A stretch of DNA of 64,000 nt from CAYQNU01 sp964419055 (GCA_964419055.1 CAYQNU010000011.1:82261-146260); one strand, 5' to 3'. Shown: positions 1-9,510, counted from the stretch's first letter. Program-made: numbers and translations. The notes: generated by a model from the sequence alone, not told the origin.

Positions 1-1798
1 TTACTGTACCTCCCATATTTCTAAGCTCAAGACTATCATATACCACTTTGTTAATGGCAGTATTCATCTTAAAGTTGATGTTTGAAGGGACTTTAAATAC
101 TCCCGATGAAGCCGTATTGGTTTCCGAAACTTCAGCAGTTGGCTCAGTTGAAACTGGTGCAGCTGTTTCAGAGGAAGTTGTTCCTAATAATTGATCAATA
201 TTTAAAAATTTTGAATTTAGATTTAATTCACCTTGCAACGTATCTCCTCTTAAATAATAGGCTAAATAATTGGTAAGATTCCCATTCATGCTGATATCAC
301 TTTCTCCGAATTTGGCTTCTAAGAAAGCTAAATTCATGGCTTGTGGACTGAACTTAAACAACATACTGTCAATAGCCATTGGAAAGCCGAAGGCAGGACT
401 GTTGTATATCATTTTGGCAATTTTTAAATCTCCTTTTGCTTCAAAATTTTCATATTGTTCTTTTTCAATGGCGCTCATTCTTCCTTTTAAAACAACATCA
501 GAAGTTATGATTCCGCTATATTTCTCACCTTCTGCCATGGGTATTACCTGATCCAACTGTGATAAGTCTAAATACGATTGAATTCTACTGTCAATAGAAG
601 GATCACTCATTACATCGGCTAATTTCAATGAGATATCCACTTTGTTTTTTAGAAATTCAAAATAAAATTGGTCTATGTTTACTTTTAAATTGTCCAAATC
701 AGGCCCTTCGGCTCTATTGGCATTCATTTTTATAGCAATTTTATCTATTTTGGATGGTAAATCAGGATATTTAAACCACGCATCTTTAACTTCTAAATTA
801 ATATCAAATCCAGGCATATTTACGTCATCGTATTTACCTTTTACCATACCATTTAACACTAAAGTACCATCAGTTTGGATATTATCAAAATCAGAAGTGT
901 ACACTCCCGGTACAATGCTCAATAAAGATTGGAAGCTTTGTTCAACTGAACTGAATTTAATATCCATATCCATTAATTCATCTGTCATCAATAACCACCC
1001 ATCAAAATGTAACCCTAATTTATTGAAAGCAGCATTGTTTTCTTTAAAAGTAAACTTCATTTCGTTTTCGGGCATAGCAATTTCAATATCACATGCAATG
1101 TCAGATACAGAATTACTTAAATAATTTATTCCATCGTAACCAAAAGTTAAATTTTCAATAGCAGAAGTTGTGCTCAAATTGTATATTATGTCATCAATAG
1201 AAAGATTTCCTTTATGGTTAATTTTATTAATATTAATGTAGGTTAAATAATATTGATCATCATAAGTAATATCACCATCTATAATTTCATATTCTTTAAC
1301 AGAGAACTGAAATGGGGAAGAAGGTTCTTCTTCTTTTTCAACAACAGAGGTTGTATCAGCTATTGCAATGTCATAATTAGCTTTACCATCTGGTAAAACT
1401 TTAACATTAATAATAGGTTTGGTAAGTGTGAACGATTCTATTTGGTAGGTACCTCCAAAAACCTTCCAAAAATCCAACGTGACACTTGTTTGTCCGATTT
1501 GAGCTAAAGGGACACCCTCAAAGTCGTCTTTACCTATTACGGATACATCATCAATGGTAAGTGTAAGGTTTGGGAATGTGCTTAAGAATGTTAAGTCAAA
1601 TTCACCGAAATCTACAGTGGCGTTAAGGTTGGCATTTGCCTCATCTTTTACCATTTGTATAATACGATCTTTAAAAAGTATTGGAATAAGTAAAGCTACT
1701 ATAAGAAGAAAAATGAATGTAAATCCTGACCACTTCAATATTCGCTTCCACAATGCTTTTTTTACTTTTACTTTTTTAGGTACTGTAGTTTCTTCCAT
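1..1798 (-). CDS. AsmA family protein, C-terminus outside the window
   Basis: This long reading frame enters the window from the left and is open to its ATG at 1798, so about 599 residues are visible and the C-terminus is missing. The protein starts with a basic stretch (METTVPKKVKVKKALWKR-like) and one hydrophobic segment at about residues 20-42. A long beta-rich periplasmic region follows, with the AsmA-type motif around 'NLTLTIDDVSVIG' and repeated 'GKANYDI' and 'GDITYDD' segments. AsmA-like proteins are inner-membrane-anchored and are thought to move or organise lipids between membranes. That role is family knowledge; here I see only the architecture. It is followed on the same strand by nothing visible, and upstream lies the SprB-repeat protein gene cluster. 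Confidence 0.8.
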   Translation of the reverse strand, partial: MEETTVPKKVKVKKALWKRILKWSGFTFIFLLIVALLIPILFKDRIIQMVKDEANANLNATVDFGEFDLTFLSTFPNLTLTIDDVSVIGKDDFEGVPLAQIGQTSVTLDFWKVFGGTYQIESFTLTKPIINVKVLPDGKANYDIAIADTTSVVEKEEEPSSPFQFSVKEYEIIDGDITYDDQYYLTYININKINHKGNLSIDDIIYNLSTTSAIENLTFGYDGINYLSNSVSDIACDIEIAMPENEMKFTFKENNAAFNKLGLHFDGWLLMTDELMDMDIKFSSVEQSFQSLLSIVPGVYTSDFDNIQTDGTLVLNGMVKGKYDDVNMPGFDINLEVKDAWFKYPDLPSKIDKIAIKMNANRAEGPDLDNLKVNIDQFYFEFLKNKVDISLKLADVMSDPSIDSRIQSYLDLSQLDQVIPMAEGEKYSGIITSDVVLKGRMSAIEKEQYENFEAKGDLKIAKMIYNSPAFGFPMAIDSMLFKFSPQAMNLAFLEAKFGESDISMNGNLTNYLAYYLRGDTLQGELNLNSKFLNIDQLLGTTSSETAAPVSTEPTAEVSETNTASSGVFKVPSNINFKMNTAINKVVYDSLELRNMGGTV

Positions 1799-1876
1799 GC
1801 TAATTTTAATTTAGCACAAAATTAGTTTGATTTTAGTATCTTTTTATAAAAGAAATTAACAATAAATGTTAAAGTA

Positions 1877-4435
1877 TTATCGAACCAAGGTCACATGACC
1901 CGTAAAGCTTTTCTTTTCACTTGAATTGTAAACTCTGGTATTAATTTTCCAAGTGTAAACCCCAAGTTCAACAGGTGTGTTTAAGTGCGTACCATCCCAT
2001 TGTATGTCAGGTGATTCCGATTTAAAAATTACTTCACCCCAACGATTGAAAATCAACATTTCAAAATTATTTGGGTCATAGTAATTAATGGTTGGGAAAA
2101 ACGTTTCATTTTTATCATCTCCATTAGGGGAGAATGCGTTAGGCACAAAGATAAAAAACACATCATCAATAATTACGGTTTGACAAATGGTGTCAGCGCA
2201 TAAATTTTGATTCAACGCAATCATACATACATCGTAATTACCTGGTTCATCTTCAGGGAATTCATAGATAATTGGACTTCCATTTTGAATAATTTCAACG
2301 CCATCAATGGTTGTAGACCATACACTTGTTGTTGCATTCAAAGAAGTCGACTCGAATGTAATAGCTGGGTTTAAGATTGATGCAGGTTGTGGACCAAATG
2401 TGAAATTAGCAACCACAGGTTCTGGATTAGCAATGGTAATGGTTTGTTGAGTATTACATCCATTGGCATCAGAAGCAGTAATCACATAAGTACCTGAACA
2501 AGTATCAGTAAAAATAGGAGAGGACTGTGCAGCACCTAATCCAATGGTGTATTCGGTGGCATTATTGGCCTGAATATCTATTATAGCATCACAATAATTA
2601 AAACAAGTTGGATCGGTGAACACAATATTATTAATGACAACAGCAGGAGGTTCGGTAATGGCTAAATTACTTAATATAACGGCACAACCATTAGCATCTG
2701 TGATATTTACTGAGTAATTATTTTGACACAATGGTGCTGCTAAAGCTGAATTTGGTAGACCATTACTCCAGTTGTAAATGTATGGTAAGGTTCCACCTGT
2801 TGCTGTTACTTGGATTGCACCCGAACAAGGAGCATTAGCAATATTACACAAACTATTGGTAACCACTGCATTTGCTATGAATTCTGTTGGTTCAGTTAAT
2901 GTTATTTGTGCCGTTTTTTGACAACCATTTGCGTCTTGAACAACTATATCATACAAATCAGCTGCTAAGTTAATGAAGTTTGGTGAGGCTTGAAAAGTAG
3001 TGCCCCCGTTTATGCTATATTGATACGGTGCTGTTCCGTTGGTTACTGTTAAACTAATAGTTCCTGAATTATTTTGAAAACAAGATAAATTAGTGGAGTT
3101 GGTGGTTAAAGTTAAATCAGATGGTTGAACAACGGTTGTGGCAGAAGTTAAAGTACACAGCGGGTCAACAACTTGAACGGTATACGTGCCAGCACAAGCA
3201 GCGTTATAAGTATCTGTCGTTGCACCTGGAATAGCAACACCACCAGTAAACCATTGAAATGTATTGGCACCTGTGCTTCCGGTTACGTTTACAGACACTG
3301 TACCATTACAAGCTCCAAAACAAGATGGAGAAGTATTACTAGTTGTTAATACCATTGTACAACAAGGAGGACCTCCGTTTATTGTTGATGTAAATGTGTC
3401 TTCACAACCATTGGCGTCAACAACTGTAACGGTATAGTTTCCTGGAGCTAAATTTTGGAAAACTCCTGTGGCATTCGTAGCACTTGCTGCACCAGATAGC
3501 GTGAATGTTAAAGGAGCTACAGCACTAGCCGCATTTGAAATGATGATACCATCGGCATCTCCTTGACAAGTTTCTGAGATAAAGTTGGCCGTTAAGTTGA
3601 TAGGTGCAAAAACTTCCACAATCAAATTGAGTATTTGGGTTTGAGCGTTAGCAAAAACCACTGTAACAGGATAAGTGGTAGTAACAGTAGGATTCATAGT
3701 TGCTTGATCACCTGCAGCATTAGTACCAATAAAACCTGGAACGGAAGTATCCCAAAGATAGGCCACACCACCTGAGGCAGTGAGGGTGGCTGTTTCACCT
3801 AAGCAAATTTGCGCATCTGAACCTGAACCACAGGTAACTTGAGCAGTTCCAAAGAAATTCAATGGAACGTTCGTTACTGCTGAAGAGTAATTTGAAAAAC
3901 AAATAATGTATTGTTCGCCTGCAGTTACATTTATACCATATTCAAAATCAAATTGTGACGCTCCAGCAGGTAAATTTCCTGGATTAGCCATTCCTGTAAA
4001 ACCGCCACAAGCTCCATTCCAATTACATGCTACTGGAGGTAATGTGTTTCCTGATATACCAGCACAAGTATTGGCATCATATGGCCACATTGCCCAATCA
4101 TAACATGATCCAAATCCCGAACCTGATGAACCTCCCATACTAAATTCTAATGTTCCATTACTAGTAACATTAATTAATAACCAAGTTGGATTTAATTCGC
4201 CAGCTAGCAAACAACCAGAGTTTCCCGGAGCAGCATTTGGATTGGTAGATGGATTAGAAATGTTGCTTCCTGCAGGAATATCATTTATATTATTCCCAGG
4301 AATTGTTGGATCTATCTGAAAAGAAGGATTGGTACAAGCATCAATTGTATTTGAACAATCTCCGTATTGAGCGAAATAAGGTGAAGTTAATAATGCGCTA
4401 AGCATCACCATTAGTGGGGTAAGAATCTTTTTCAT
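1877..4435 (-). CDS. Secreted SprB-repeat protein with gliding-type (type B) T9SS C-terminal domain
   Basis: An 852-residue secreted protein. It has a signal peptide ending near 'SPYFAQ', a cysteine-rich N-terminal region, then about five SprB-like beta repeats at roughly residues 270-710 ('APYQYSINGG', 'GNYTVTVVDANGCED'). The C-terminal domain of about 90 residues contains 'PNAFSPNGDDKNE', 'FNRWGEVIF' and 'GVYTWKI'. Such C-terminal domains direct export and surface attachment by the type IX secretion system in Bacteroidota (family knowledge). I chose the ATG at 4435 over one three codons earlier because it lies in TAATG, overlapping the stop of the preceding gene by one base and implying translational coupling. 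Likely a surface adhesin or matrix protein; its ligand cannot be read from sequence. Confidence 0.85.
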   Translation of the reverse strand: MKKILTPLMVMLSALLTSPYFAQYGDCSNTIDACTNPSFQIDPTIPGNNINDIPAGSNISNPSTNPNAAPGNSGCLLAGELNPTWLLINVTSNGTLEFSMGGSSGSGFGSCYDWAMWPYDANTCAGISGNTLPPVACNWNGACGGFTGMANPGNLPAGASQFDFEYGINVTAGEQYIICFSNYSSAVTNVPLNFFGTAQVTCGSGSDAQICLGETATLTASGGVAYLWDTSVPGFIGTNAAGDQATMNPTVTTTYPVTVVFANAQTQILNLIVEVFAPINLTANFISETCQGDADGIIISNAASAVAPLTFTLSGAASATNATGVFQNLAPGNYTVTVVDANGCEDTFTSTINGGPPCCTMVLTTSNTSPSCFGACNGTVSVNVTGSTGANTFQWFTGGVAIPGATTDTYNAACAGTYTVQVVDPLCTLTSATTVVQPSDLTLTTNSTNLSCFQNNSGTISLTVTNGTAPYQYSINGGTTFQASPNFINLAADLYDIVVQDANGCQKTAQITLTEPTEFIANAVVTNSLCNIANAPCSGAIQVTATGGTLPYIYNWSNGLPNSALAAPLCQNNYSVNITDANGCAVILSNLAITEPPAVVINNIVFTDPTCFNYCDAIIDIQANNATEYTIGLGAAQSSPIFTDTCSGTYVITASDANGCNTQQTITIANPEPVVANFTFGPQPASILNPAITFESTSLNATTSVWSTTIDGVEIIQNGSPIIYEFPEDEPGNYDVCMIALNQNLCADTICQTVIIDDVFFIFVPNAFSPNGDDKNETFFPTINYYDPNNFEMLIFNRWGEVIFKSESPDIQWDGTHLNTPVELGVYTWKINTRVYNSSEKKSFTGHVTLVR

Positions 4436-4773
4436 TATTCGCAATCTTGTGTTAAATGAATAATTTTGTCAACACCATGGATACCGGTTCTGTAACATTT
4501 ATAAGTCATTCCAAATTGAAGCATCCACAAATCAATCTTTTCTTTAGTTATACCATAGGAATCATCATAAATGATTAAATATTTTTTACTGGCATTATCC
4601 GATCGGGACATAGTAACACCAGGTTGAAGGCGCACGAAAGCGTCAATTTCTTTTGCTTTTTCCCAAGTTTCTAAATTTGTAAAAACAAATTGAACAAATT
4701 TAGTTTGTGATGTTTGCGCCATAGTGGCAACTAAGGAAAAAATGAACAGGGTAGATAAAGCTATTTTTCTCAT
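4435..4773 (-). CDS. Small secreted protein coupled to the SprB-repeat gene
   Basis: A 112-residue protein with a clear signal peptide (MRKIALSTLFIFSLVATMAQ) and a mature part of about 92 residues that looks like one small alpha/beta domain ('FVQFVFTNLETWEKAKEIDAF', 'YLIIYDD'). I do not recognise a named family. Its stop codon overlaps the start of the SprB-repeat gene, and its start lies 11 bases after the beta-barrel gene at 4785, so the three probably form one transcription unit. A periplasmic or surface accessory for the large adhesin is an inference from this arrangement only. Confidence 0.7.
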   Translation of the reverse strand: MRKIALSTLFIFSLVATMAQTSQTKFVQFVFTNLETWEKAKEIDAFVRLQPGVTMSRSDNASKKYLIIYDDSYGITKEKIDLWMLQFGMTYKCYRTGIHGVDKIIHLTQDCE

Positions 4774-4784
4774 TTTCAGTATAT

Positions 4785-5444
4785 TTATATTTTAACACAT
4801 ACTCCAAGTGCGGCATGCATACCTTTGGTTTTAAGTGTATAATTAATGTTAGTTAAATCTTGATTGGAACCATTAATTACGTATTCGGTCAGTTCATAAT
4901 TGCGACCTGCATAATCTAGATTAAACCATAAACCAACGTATTTTGTGAAATACCAGTTTAACCCTAATCCCAAACGATACGTGTTACCTTTGTAGGCGTA
5001 ATCAGCAATAAGTGGAGGATTGGTATAGTTTTGCTTTAAGTTTGTTAATCCAAATGACAAACCAGAATACGTGTTGAATTTATCTTTATTTATAAAATAA
5101 AAACGCGTATCTAAATAGAATTCGCCAACTTTGTTTGATTTGTATTTATTGTCTCCATCAGGATCTTTAGGGTCTTCAAGATAACTGCCTTTTCTAAAAC
5201 CTAAACCTGCACTAAACCATTTTGTAATGCCGTAATGAAGATTCATTTGAGCTAATTGAGTAGCTGCACCTGAACTATCCGTGTCAATTAATGTTCCATT
5301 TAATCTATTTTCACTTACAGCTAAATGAGCAGCAATATCAAAACCCGCACTCAAACTGAAATTCCCTTTGTCATTCGATTGTGAAAGTGTTAGATTACTC
5401 CATATTATGGCGAAAAATAATATAGAATATAGGGATAACTTCAT
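4785..5444 (-). CDS. Outer-membrane beta-barrel protein
   Basis: A 219-residue protein with a signal peptide ending near 'SNLTLSQS'. The rest alternates short amphipathic strands rich in Gly and aromatics ('WFSAGLGFRKG', 'FNTYSGLSFGL', 'TYRLGLGLNWYF', 'GLWFNLDYAGR') and ends in a hydrophobic strand 'MHAALGVCVKI', the usual pattern of a small porin-like barrel of about eight to ten strands. It is the first gene of the unit leading to the SprB-repeat protein. No specific substrate can be assigned. Confidence 0.7.
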   Translation of the reverse strand: MKLSLYSILFFAIIWSNLTLSQSNDKGNFSLSAGFDIAAHLAVSENRLNGTLIDTDSSGAATQLAQMNLHYGITKWFSAGLGFRKGSYLEDPKDPDGDNKYKSNKVGEFYLDTRFYFINKDKFNTYSGLSFGLTNLKQNYTNPPLIADYAYKGNTYRLGLGLNWYFTKYVGLWFNLDYAGRNYELTEYVINGSNQDLTNINYTLKTKGMHAALGVCVKI

Positions 5445-5524
5445 GGTAAATTTAATATTATAGATGTATTAACATTTGGTAAGACGTAATGAATAAAATA
5501 GGGTTGTTCTTAAAAGGAAAATTT

Positions 5525-6010
5525 TTATCCTAAAACGGAGGTGCTGAACGACAAAGGTAATAAATCTTCTACTTGTTTAAATTTCAAAATACTTTCATTT
5601 TCACCCTGAATTAGGATTCCTATCGGTTGTTTTTGAATCCGTTCATACTCACTCATTACCTGTCGGCAAGCTCCACAAGGAGAAATAACCGTGGTTAATT
5701 CCCCTTTTCCAGATTTGGCCATAACAGCCATTTTAATCACCACTGCATCAGGTTTTTGAGCTTTACAATAATAAAGCGCTACACGCTCTGCACACAAAGC
5801 ACTGGGATAAGCAATATTTTCTTGATTATTTCCGGTAATAATTTCTCCTGAATCCAATAGCAATGCTGCACCTACATAAAATTGTGAATATACAGCATAA
5901 GCATTTTTTAATGCTTCTTTTGCTTTGTGAACTAATAATTGATCCATTTCTTCTAATTCAAGAATTGAATTATAATGCTGATAATTAATATTAATGCTTT
6001 TTACTTCCAT
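5525..6010 (-). CDS. cdd: Cytidine deaminase
   Basis: A 161-residue pyrimidine-salvage enzyme that hydrolyses (deoxy)cytidine to (deoxy)uridine in the cytoplasm. The zinc-site motifs are complete: C73-A74-E75 in 'ALCAERVALY' and C112/C115 in 'SPCGACRQVM'. Substrate residues are recognisable in 'YSQFYVGAALL' and 'NQENIAYPS'. The length fits the small tetrameric cytidine deaminases, with about 20 extra residues at the N-terminus that are usual in Bacteroidota. It is transcribed alone, divergently from the VTC-domain gene. Confidence 0.93.
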   Translation of the reverse strand: MEVKSININYQHYNSILELEEMDQLLVHKAKEALKNAYAVYSQFYVGAALLLDSGEIITGNNQENIAYPSALCAERVALYYCKAQKPDAVVIKMAVMAKSGKGELTTVISPCGACRQVMSEYERIQKQPIGILIQGENESILKFKQVEDLLPLSFSTSVLG

Positions 6011-6110
6011 TTTTTTGAAATGCTAACAGCGTCAAAGTTAATAAAAGAATTATCAAATTGTTATCATATCGCTTATATTATCTTAATTTTGGACATTCAA
6101 ATTTTGGACC

Positions 6111-6899
6111 TTGAGCAATTTATCTTCAATTCTAGCTACTTTTCAATCCATTTCATTAGCTGAGATGGACAGTGTAAAGCTGTTGAATAGAGTGGACACT
6201 AAGTTTGTTATGAGTCGCGAACAGTTGATTCAAGTATTGCCTGAATTGGCAAAAAGTTATCAAATTTTAGAAATAGAAGGATTAAGAACCGCCAATTACC
6301 AATCCTTATATTTTGATACACCAAAATTAAAATATTACCTGAATCATCACAATGGAAAACCGAATCGTTTTAAGGTTAGAATTAGAAAGTATTTGGATTC
6401 TGATTTATGTTTTTTAGAAATAAAACATAAAAAGAAGGGGAGAACCGACAAAAAAAGGATTTCTATAGTGGATTTTGAAGAAGAATTATCTGAAACTTCC
6501 GTGGCATTTACTCATAAGGTGATTAAATCAAAGCCCATTTTACATACCACTCTTTGGAATAATTTTGAACGAATTACACTTGTTAATAATGAACTGAAGG
6601 AACGTTTAACCTTAGATTTGGGACTGAACTTTACGTGGAATGGTCAAAATTATGGGTACACTGATATTGTAATTGCTGAATTAAAGCAAGAAATTAGTAA
6701 TCGAATCTCACCAAGTTATGTTAGTTTTAAAGCATTTAGCATACGTGAAGAGCGTATTAGTAAATACTGTATTGGAATGGGATTGATTTACCGAGAATTA
6801 AAAATTAATAATTTTAAAAAGAAATATTTACTTTTGAACAAATTACAAGATCGAGAATATGATAAATTTAACTTACTTGACCGCAACTATATTTCTTAA
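6111..6899 (+). CDS. VTC-domain protein (polyphosphate polymerase-like)
   Basis: A protein of up to 262 residues with the VTC/CYTH-type tunnel fold: 'LLNRVDTKFVMS' near the start, 'YQSLYFDTPKLKYYLNHHNGKPNRFKVRIRKY' and 'CFLEIKHKKKGRTDKKR', then 'IVIAELKQE'. Charged Arg/Lys/Glu residues line the predicted tunnel. VTC domains make or bind inorganic polyphosphate (Vtc4 in yeast); the activity here is inferred. The start is uncertain: the TTG at 6111 keeps the conserved 'ILATFQSISLAEMDSV' segment, while the first ATG (6165) would remove it, and an in-frame stop lies about 24 bases upstream of the TTG. A -7-like box, TAATTTTG, lies at 6084-6091. It overlaps the following DUF4956 gene by 41 bases. 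Confidence 0.85.
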   Translation: MSNLSSILATFQSISLAEMDSVKLLNRVDTKFVMSREQLIQVLPELAKSYQILEIEGLRTANYQSLYFDTPKLKYYLNHHNGKPNRFKVRIRKYLDSDLCFLEIKHKKKGRTDKKRISIVDFEEELSETSVAFTHKVIKSKPILHTTLWNNFERITLVNNELKERLTLDLGLNFTWNGQNYGYTDIVIAELKQEISNRISPSYVSFKAFSIREERISKYCIGMGLIYRELKINNFKKKYLLLNKLQDREYDKFNLLDRNYIS

Positions 6900-7584
6900 A
6901 TTGGGTAGCTTTTTAGATGTATTATCTGAAGATATTCCCTTTTTTCAGGATGCACCATTATACAGTGACGACTTTGAAAAGCTTGTTTTTAGATTTTTGC
7001 TTAACTCATTTGTAGTTTTTATAATCATTCGGTTACTTTATTATCCCGTTTCAAAAAGACGTGATTATTTGTTTTCGTTTTTTATGATCAGTATAATTAT
7101 TTTCTTGGTGTGCTTTACTTTAAAGAAGTTTGAACTAAAAACGGGAATGGCCTTAGGATTATTTGCCATTTTTGGAATCATACGCTATCGAACTTCTACC
7201 ATGCCTGTAAAAGAAATGACCTATCTATTTATTGTTATTGGTGTGTCGGTTATTAATGCATTGGCCAGTAAAAAATTCAGTTACGCAGAAGTTTTGTTTA
7301 CAAATGGGGTAGTTATTTTTGCTACGTATTTTTTAGAGCGTATTTGGGTTTTGAAAACATCCGCACGAAAAATAATTACTTATGATAAAATTAGTATGAT
7401 TCATCCCAGTAGAAAAGAAGAATTAAAAGCGGATTTAGAGCAACGTACCGGTTTAAAAATTACTTCTTTAGAAATTGGTAAAATCAGTTTCTTGAATGAT
7501 ACGGCACAAGTAATTATTCATTATAATCAAAGTCAACAGGAAGGTACCCATTTTATGGATGAGGGTATCGAAAACGCAAGATAG
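6859..7584 (+). CDS. DUF4956 membrane protein, partner of the VTC-domain protein
   Basis: A 241-residue membrane protein with about four hydrophobic segments between residues 40 and 155, then a soluble C-terminal domain of about 85 residues. The signature 'LGLFAIFGIIRYRTSTMPVKEMTYLFIVIGVSVINAL' is typical of DUF4956. This family is commonly encoded next to VTC-domain polymerases, and the 41-base overlap with the VTC gene supports coupled translation. A role in anchoring the polymerase or moving its product across the membrane is inference. The gene converges with the UbiA gene, with only 16 bases between the two stops. Confidence 0.85.
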   Translation: MINLTYLTATIFLKLGSFLDVLSEDIPFFQDAPLYSDDFEKLVFRFLLNSFVVFIIIRLLYYPVSKRRDYLFSFFMISIIIFLVCFTLKKFELKTGMALGLFAIFGIIRYRTSTMPVKEMTYLFIVIGVSVINALASKKFSYAEVLFTNGVVIFATYFLERIWVLKTSARKIITYDKISMIHPSRKEELKADLEQRTGLKITSLEIGKISFLNDTAQVIIHYNQSQQEGTHFMDEGIENAR

Positions 7585-7600
7585 ACTATTTGTTTGGTTA

Positions 7601-8503
7601 TTATGGACTCAAGATGGAAAGAAAATTCCAATCTGTAGCCATAGGGATACATAAAATTGCTGCAATTAAAAGCATCTTGAAAAGATTATTCATTTTCTCA
7701 AATTGAGCGGCAGTTTTGGTTCTACGTAAAAATAATGCGGCAATAAAAAGCATTAAAAAGGCAAAACAGAAATAATAGAAAATAGTTAACTGCGTAATAA
7801 AAGGTAGTAACATTGCAATGCATATTGCTGCCATCATAATCCAAGCTAATAATATATATTTGGTTTTTTTGATGCCTAAAAGTATGGGTAACGATTTTTC
7901 ACCGACAATTAAATCTCCTTTTAAAGAAATCATTTTTTTAATTATTTCTCGAGTCATCGTCAAAACGAAAATGTACCCAACAAATAAAAAGGTTATCAGA
8001 TTAAAATGCTGATAATAGATCGTTAAACTTAAAAAAGGAGCTACGGTTAGTAAAGCAGCACTCAACTCTCCTGTAAAAGCTTTTTTTCTTAATTTATGGG
8101 AATAAAACCACAGCATAAAAGAAAATGAAAAATTAAAAAACAAGACTTTCCAACCGGTTAAAAATGCAAAACTTAAACCGATAAATATAAACAAAACATA
8201 GGCATTTAAACATGAAGTTTTGCTTACAATGCGACCAAAAATGGTTTCTTCGGGTCTATTAATGATGTCTTTTTCAAAATCGTAAAAGGCATTAATGATG
8301 AATCCTGCTTTCATTAAAAAAGCAATAGAAATAATGCTGAAATACAAACGAAAGTCATACAATGTGTCTTTATATTCGTGTGCATCATTCAATAAAAAGA
8401 CAGCCGAAAAAAGCAACGCAATGGATACAATTAGTACGTTGTACCAACGAATAATGGAAAGTAATGCAATGAATTTAACGATTTGTTGATTAGGGCGAGT
8501 CAT
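7601..8503 (-). CDS. UbiA-family prenyltransferase
   Basis: A 300-residue polytopic membrane enzyme with about eight to nine transmembrane helices. The first aspartate-rich motif is visible as 'NAFYDFEKDIINRPEE' (N-x3-D-x3-D type), and a later motif as 'KGDLIVGEKSLPILLG'. UbiA enzymes transfer polyprenyl diphosphates to aromatic or glycerol-phosphate acceptors. In Flavobacteriia this family is often annotated as a geranylgeranylglycerol-phosphate transferase-like protein beside mevalonate kinase, as here. The exact acceptor is not determined by the sequence. It follows mevalonate kinase on the same strand with a 12-base gap, so the two are probably cotranscribed. Confidence 0.85.
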   Translation of the reverse strand: MTRPNQQIVKFIALLSIIRWYNVLIVSIALLFSAVFLLNDAHEYKDTLYDFRLYFSIISIAFLMKAGFIINAFYDFEKDIINRPEETIFGRIVSKTSCLNAYVLFIFIGLSFAFLTGWKVLFFNFSFSFMLWFYSHKLRKKAFTGELSAALLTVAPFLSLTIYYQHFNLITFLFVGYIFVLTMTREIIKKMISLKGDLIVGEKSLPILLGIKKTKYILLAWIMMAAICIAMLLPFITQLTIFYYFCFAFLMLFIAALFLRRTKTAAQFEKMNNLFKMLLIAAILCIPMATDWNFLSILSP

Positions 8504-8515
8504 TATTATAAGGTA

Positions 8516-9469
8516 TTAAAACCTGTAAATAACATCTAATTCGTATCCTTTCAATTTTTCTTTAGCAGTATCAATATCTTCAGCGAAACCTAGAATAAAA
8601 CCGCCTCCACCCGAACCACATAATTTCAGGTAATAAGCGTTTGAATCAATACCTTCTTGCCATAATTTTTGATACAATTGAGGGATCATTGGTTTGAAAT
8701 GCTCCAATAAAATGGTGGATAATCCTTTTACATTTGTCAATAATGATGAACCATCTTTTTTAAGAAATGCAGTAATACTGGCATCATTATATTTTTTGAA
8801 TTGGGTTTTAATCATATTTCTAAACCCTTCTTCTTTACATCTTTCTAAGAAATGCTCAACTAATGGTGCCGTTTTACCAGTTTGACCCGTATTTAATAAA
8901 AAAATACCACCTTTAGTAGTTCCTTGTGCGGGTATTCCCACCGACTCTAAATCTGATTTTGATTTTATTAAAATAGGTAAATTTAAATAACATATTAGCG
9001 GGTCTAATCCCGAACTAGTTCCGTGAAAATAGGACTCTAATTTTCCGAAAATACCTTTTAGTTCTAGTATTCGTTTGTTATTGATATTGTTGGCATTAAT
9101 TTTATTTACCGCATATTTGTTATAAATAGCTGCCACTAATGCTCCTGAACTTCCAACCCCGTAACCTTGCGGAATGCTTGAATTAAACAGCATTCCACTG
9201 TCTATATCTGATTTAAATTGAAGCAAGTTAAATGAACACGGCAATAAACCGTCTTTTTCTAATTGCTCTAAATGTTCGAAATATTTTTTTAACTCCTGAT
9301 TACTTTCTTTAGCAAACAATTCATCATCAGAGTGAAATATGAATTGCCCTTTGTAATTTTCAAAAGGAATACTTAATGCCATTGAATCTTCAATAACCCC
9401 ATATTCGCCAAAAAGCAATATTTTACTGTAAAAAAGAGAGTCTTTAATAGACGTTTTTATACTTGCCAT
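8516..9469 (-). CDS. mvk: Mevalonate kinase (GHMP kinase family)
   Basis: A 317-residue cytoplasmic enzyme expected to phosphorylate mevalonate in the isoprenoid pathway. GHMP motif 1 is 'SKILLFGEYGVIEDSMALSIP', motif 2 (ATP loop) is 'PQGYGVGSSGALVAAIYNKY', and motif 3 is 'LCGSGGGGFILGFAED'. The 'FHGTSSGLDPLI' segment carries the expected catalytic Asp region. I chose the ATG at 9469 (MASIKTS) over an upstream in-frame ATG at 9496. The shorter form fits the family, and a promoter ending at 9481 would lie inside the longer form. The downstream UbiA gene is consistent with an isoprenoid unit; the diphosphomevalonate decarboxylase gene often found here is absent from the window. Confidence 0.87.
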   Translation of the reverse strand: MASIKTSIKDSLFYSKILLFGEYGVIEDSMALSIPFENYKGQFIFHSDDELFAKESNQELKKYFEHLEQLEKDGLLPCSFNLLQFKSDIDSGMLFNSSIPQGYGVGSSGALVAAIYNKYAVNKINANNINNKRILELKGIFGKLESYFHGTSSGLDPLICYLNLPILIKSKSDLESVGIPAQGTTKGGIFLLNTGQTGKTAPLVEHFLERCKEEGFRNMIKTQFKKYNDASITAFLKKDGSSLLTNVKGLSTILLEHFKPMIPQLYQKLWQEGIDSNAYYLKLCGSGGGGFILGFAEDIDTAKEKLKGYELDVIYRF

Positions 9470-9480
9470 AGTTTCTAAAA

Positions 9481-9510
9481 CAAAGGTAAAGCACAATTGT
9501 TCGATGCAAA
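9481..9510 (-). promoter_or_regulatory. Predicted Bacteroidota-type promoter of mevalonate kinase
   Basis: On the minus strand, TTTG (9507-9510) and TACCTTTG (9481-9488) are separated by 18 bases. This matches the Bacteroidota -33 TTTG / -7 TAnnTTTG arrangement. The start codon at 9469 is 11 bases downstream of the -7 box, so the 5' leader would be only a few bases. A second TACCTTTG starts at 9507 and overlaps the -33 element. Inferred from motif only. Confidence 0.6.

Noticed and set aside
270..1814. Several plus-strand open frames at 0.3-1.8 kb
   Set aside because: They are antisense to the AsmA-family gene, which has a coherent frame and architecture; their products look like random hydrophobic sequence.
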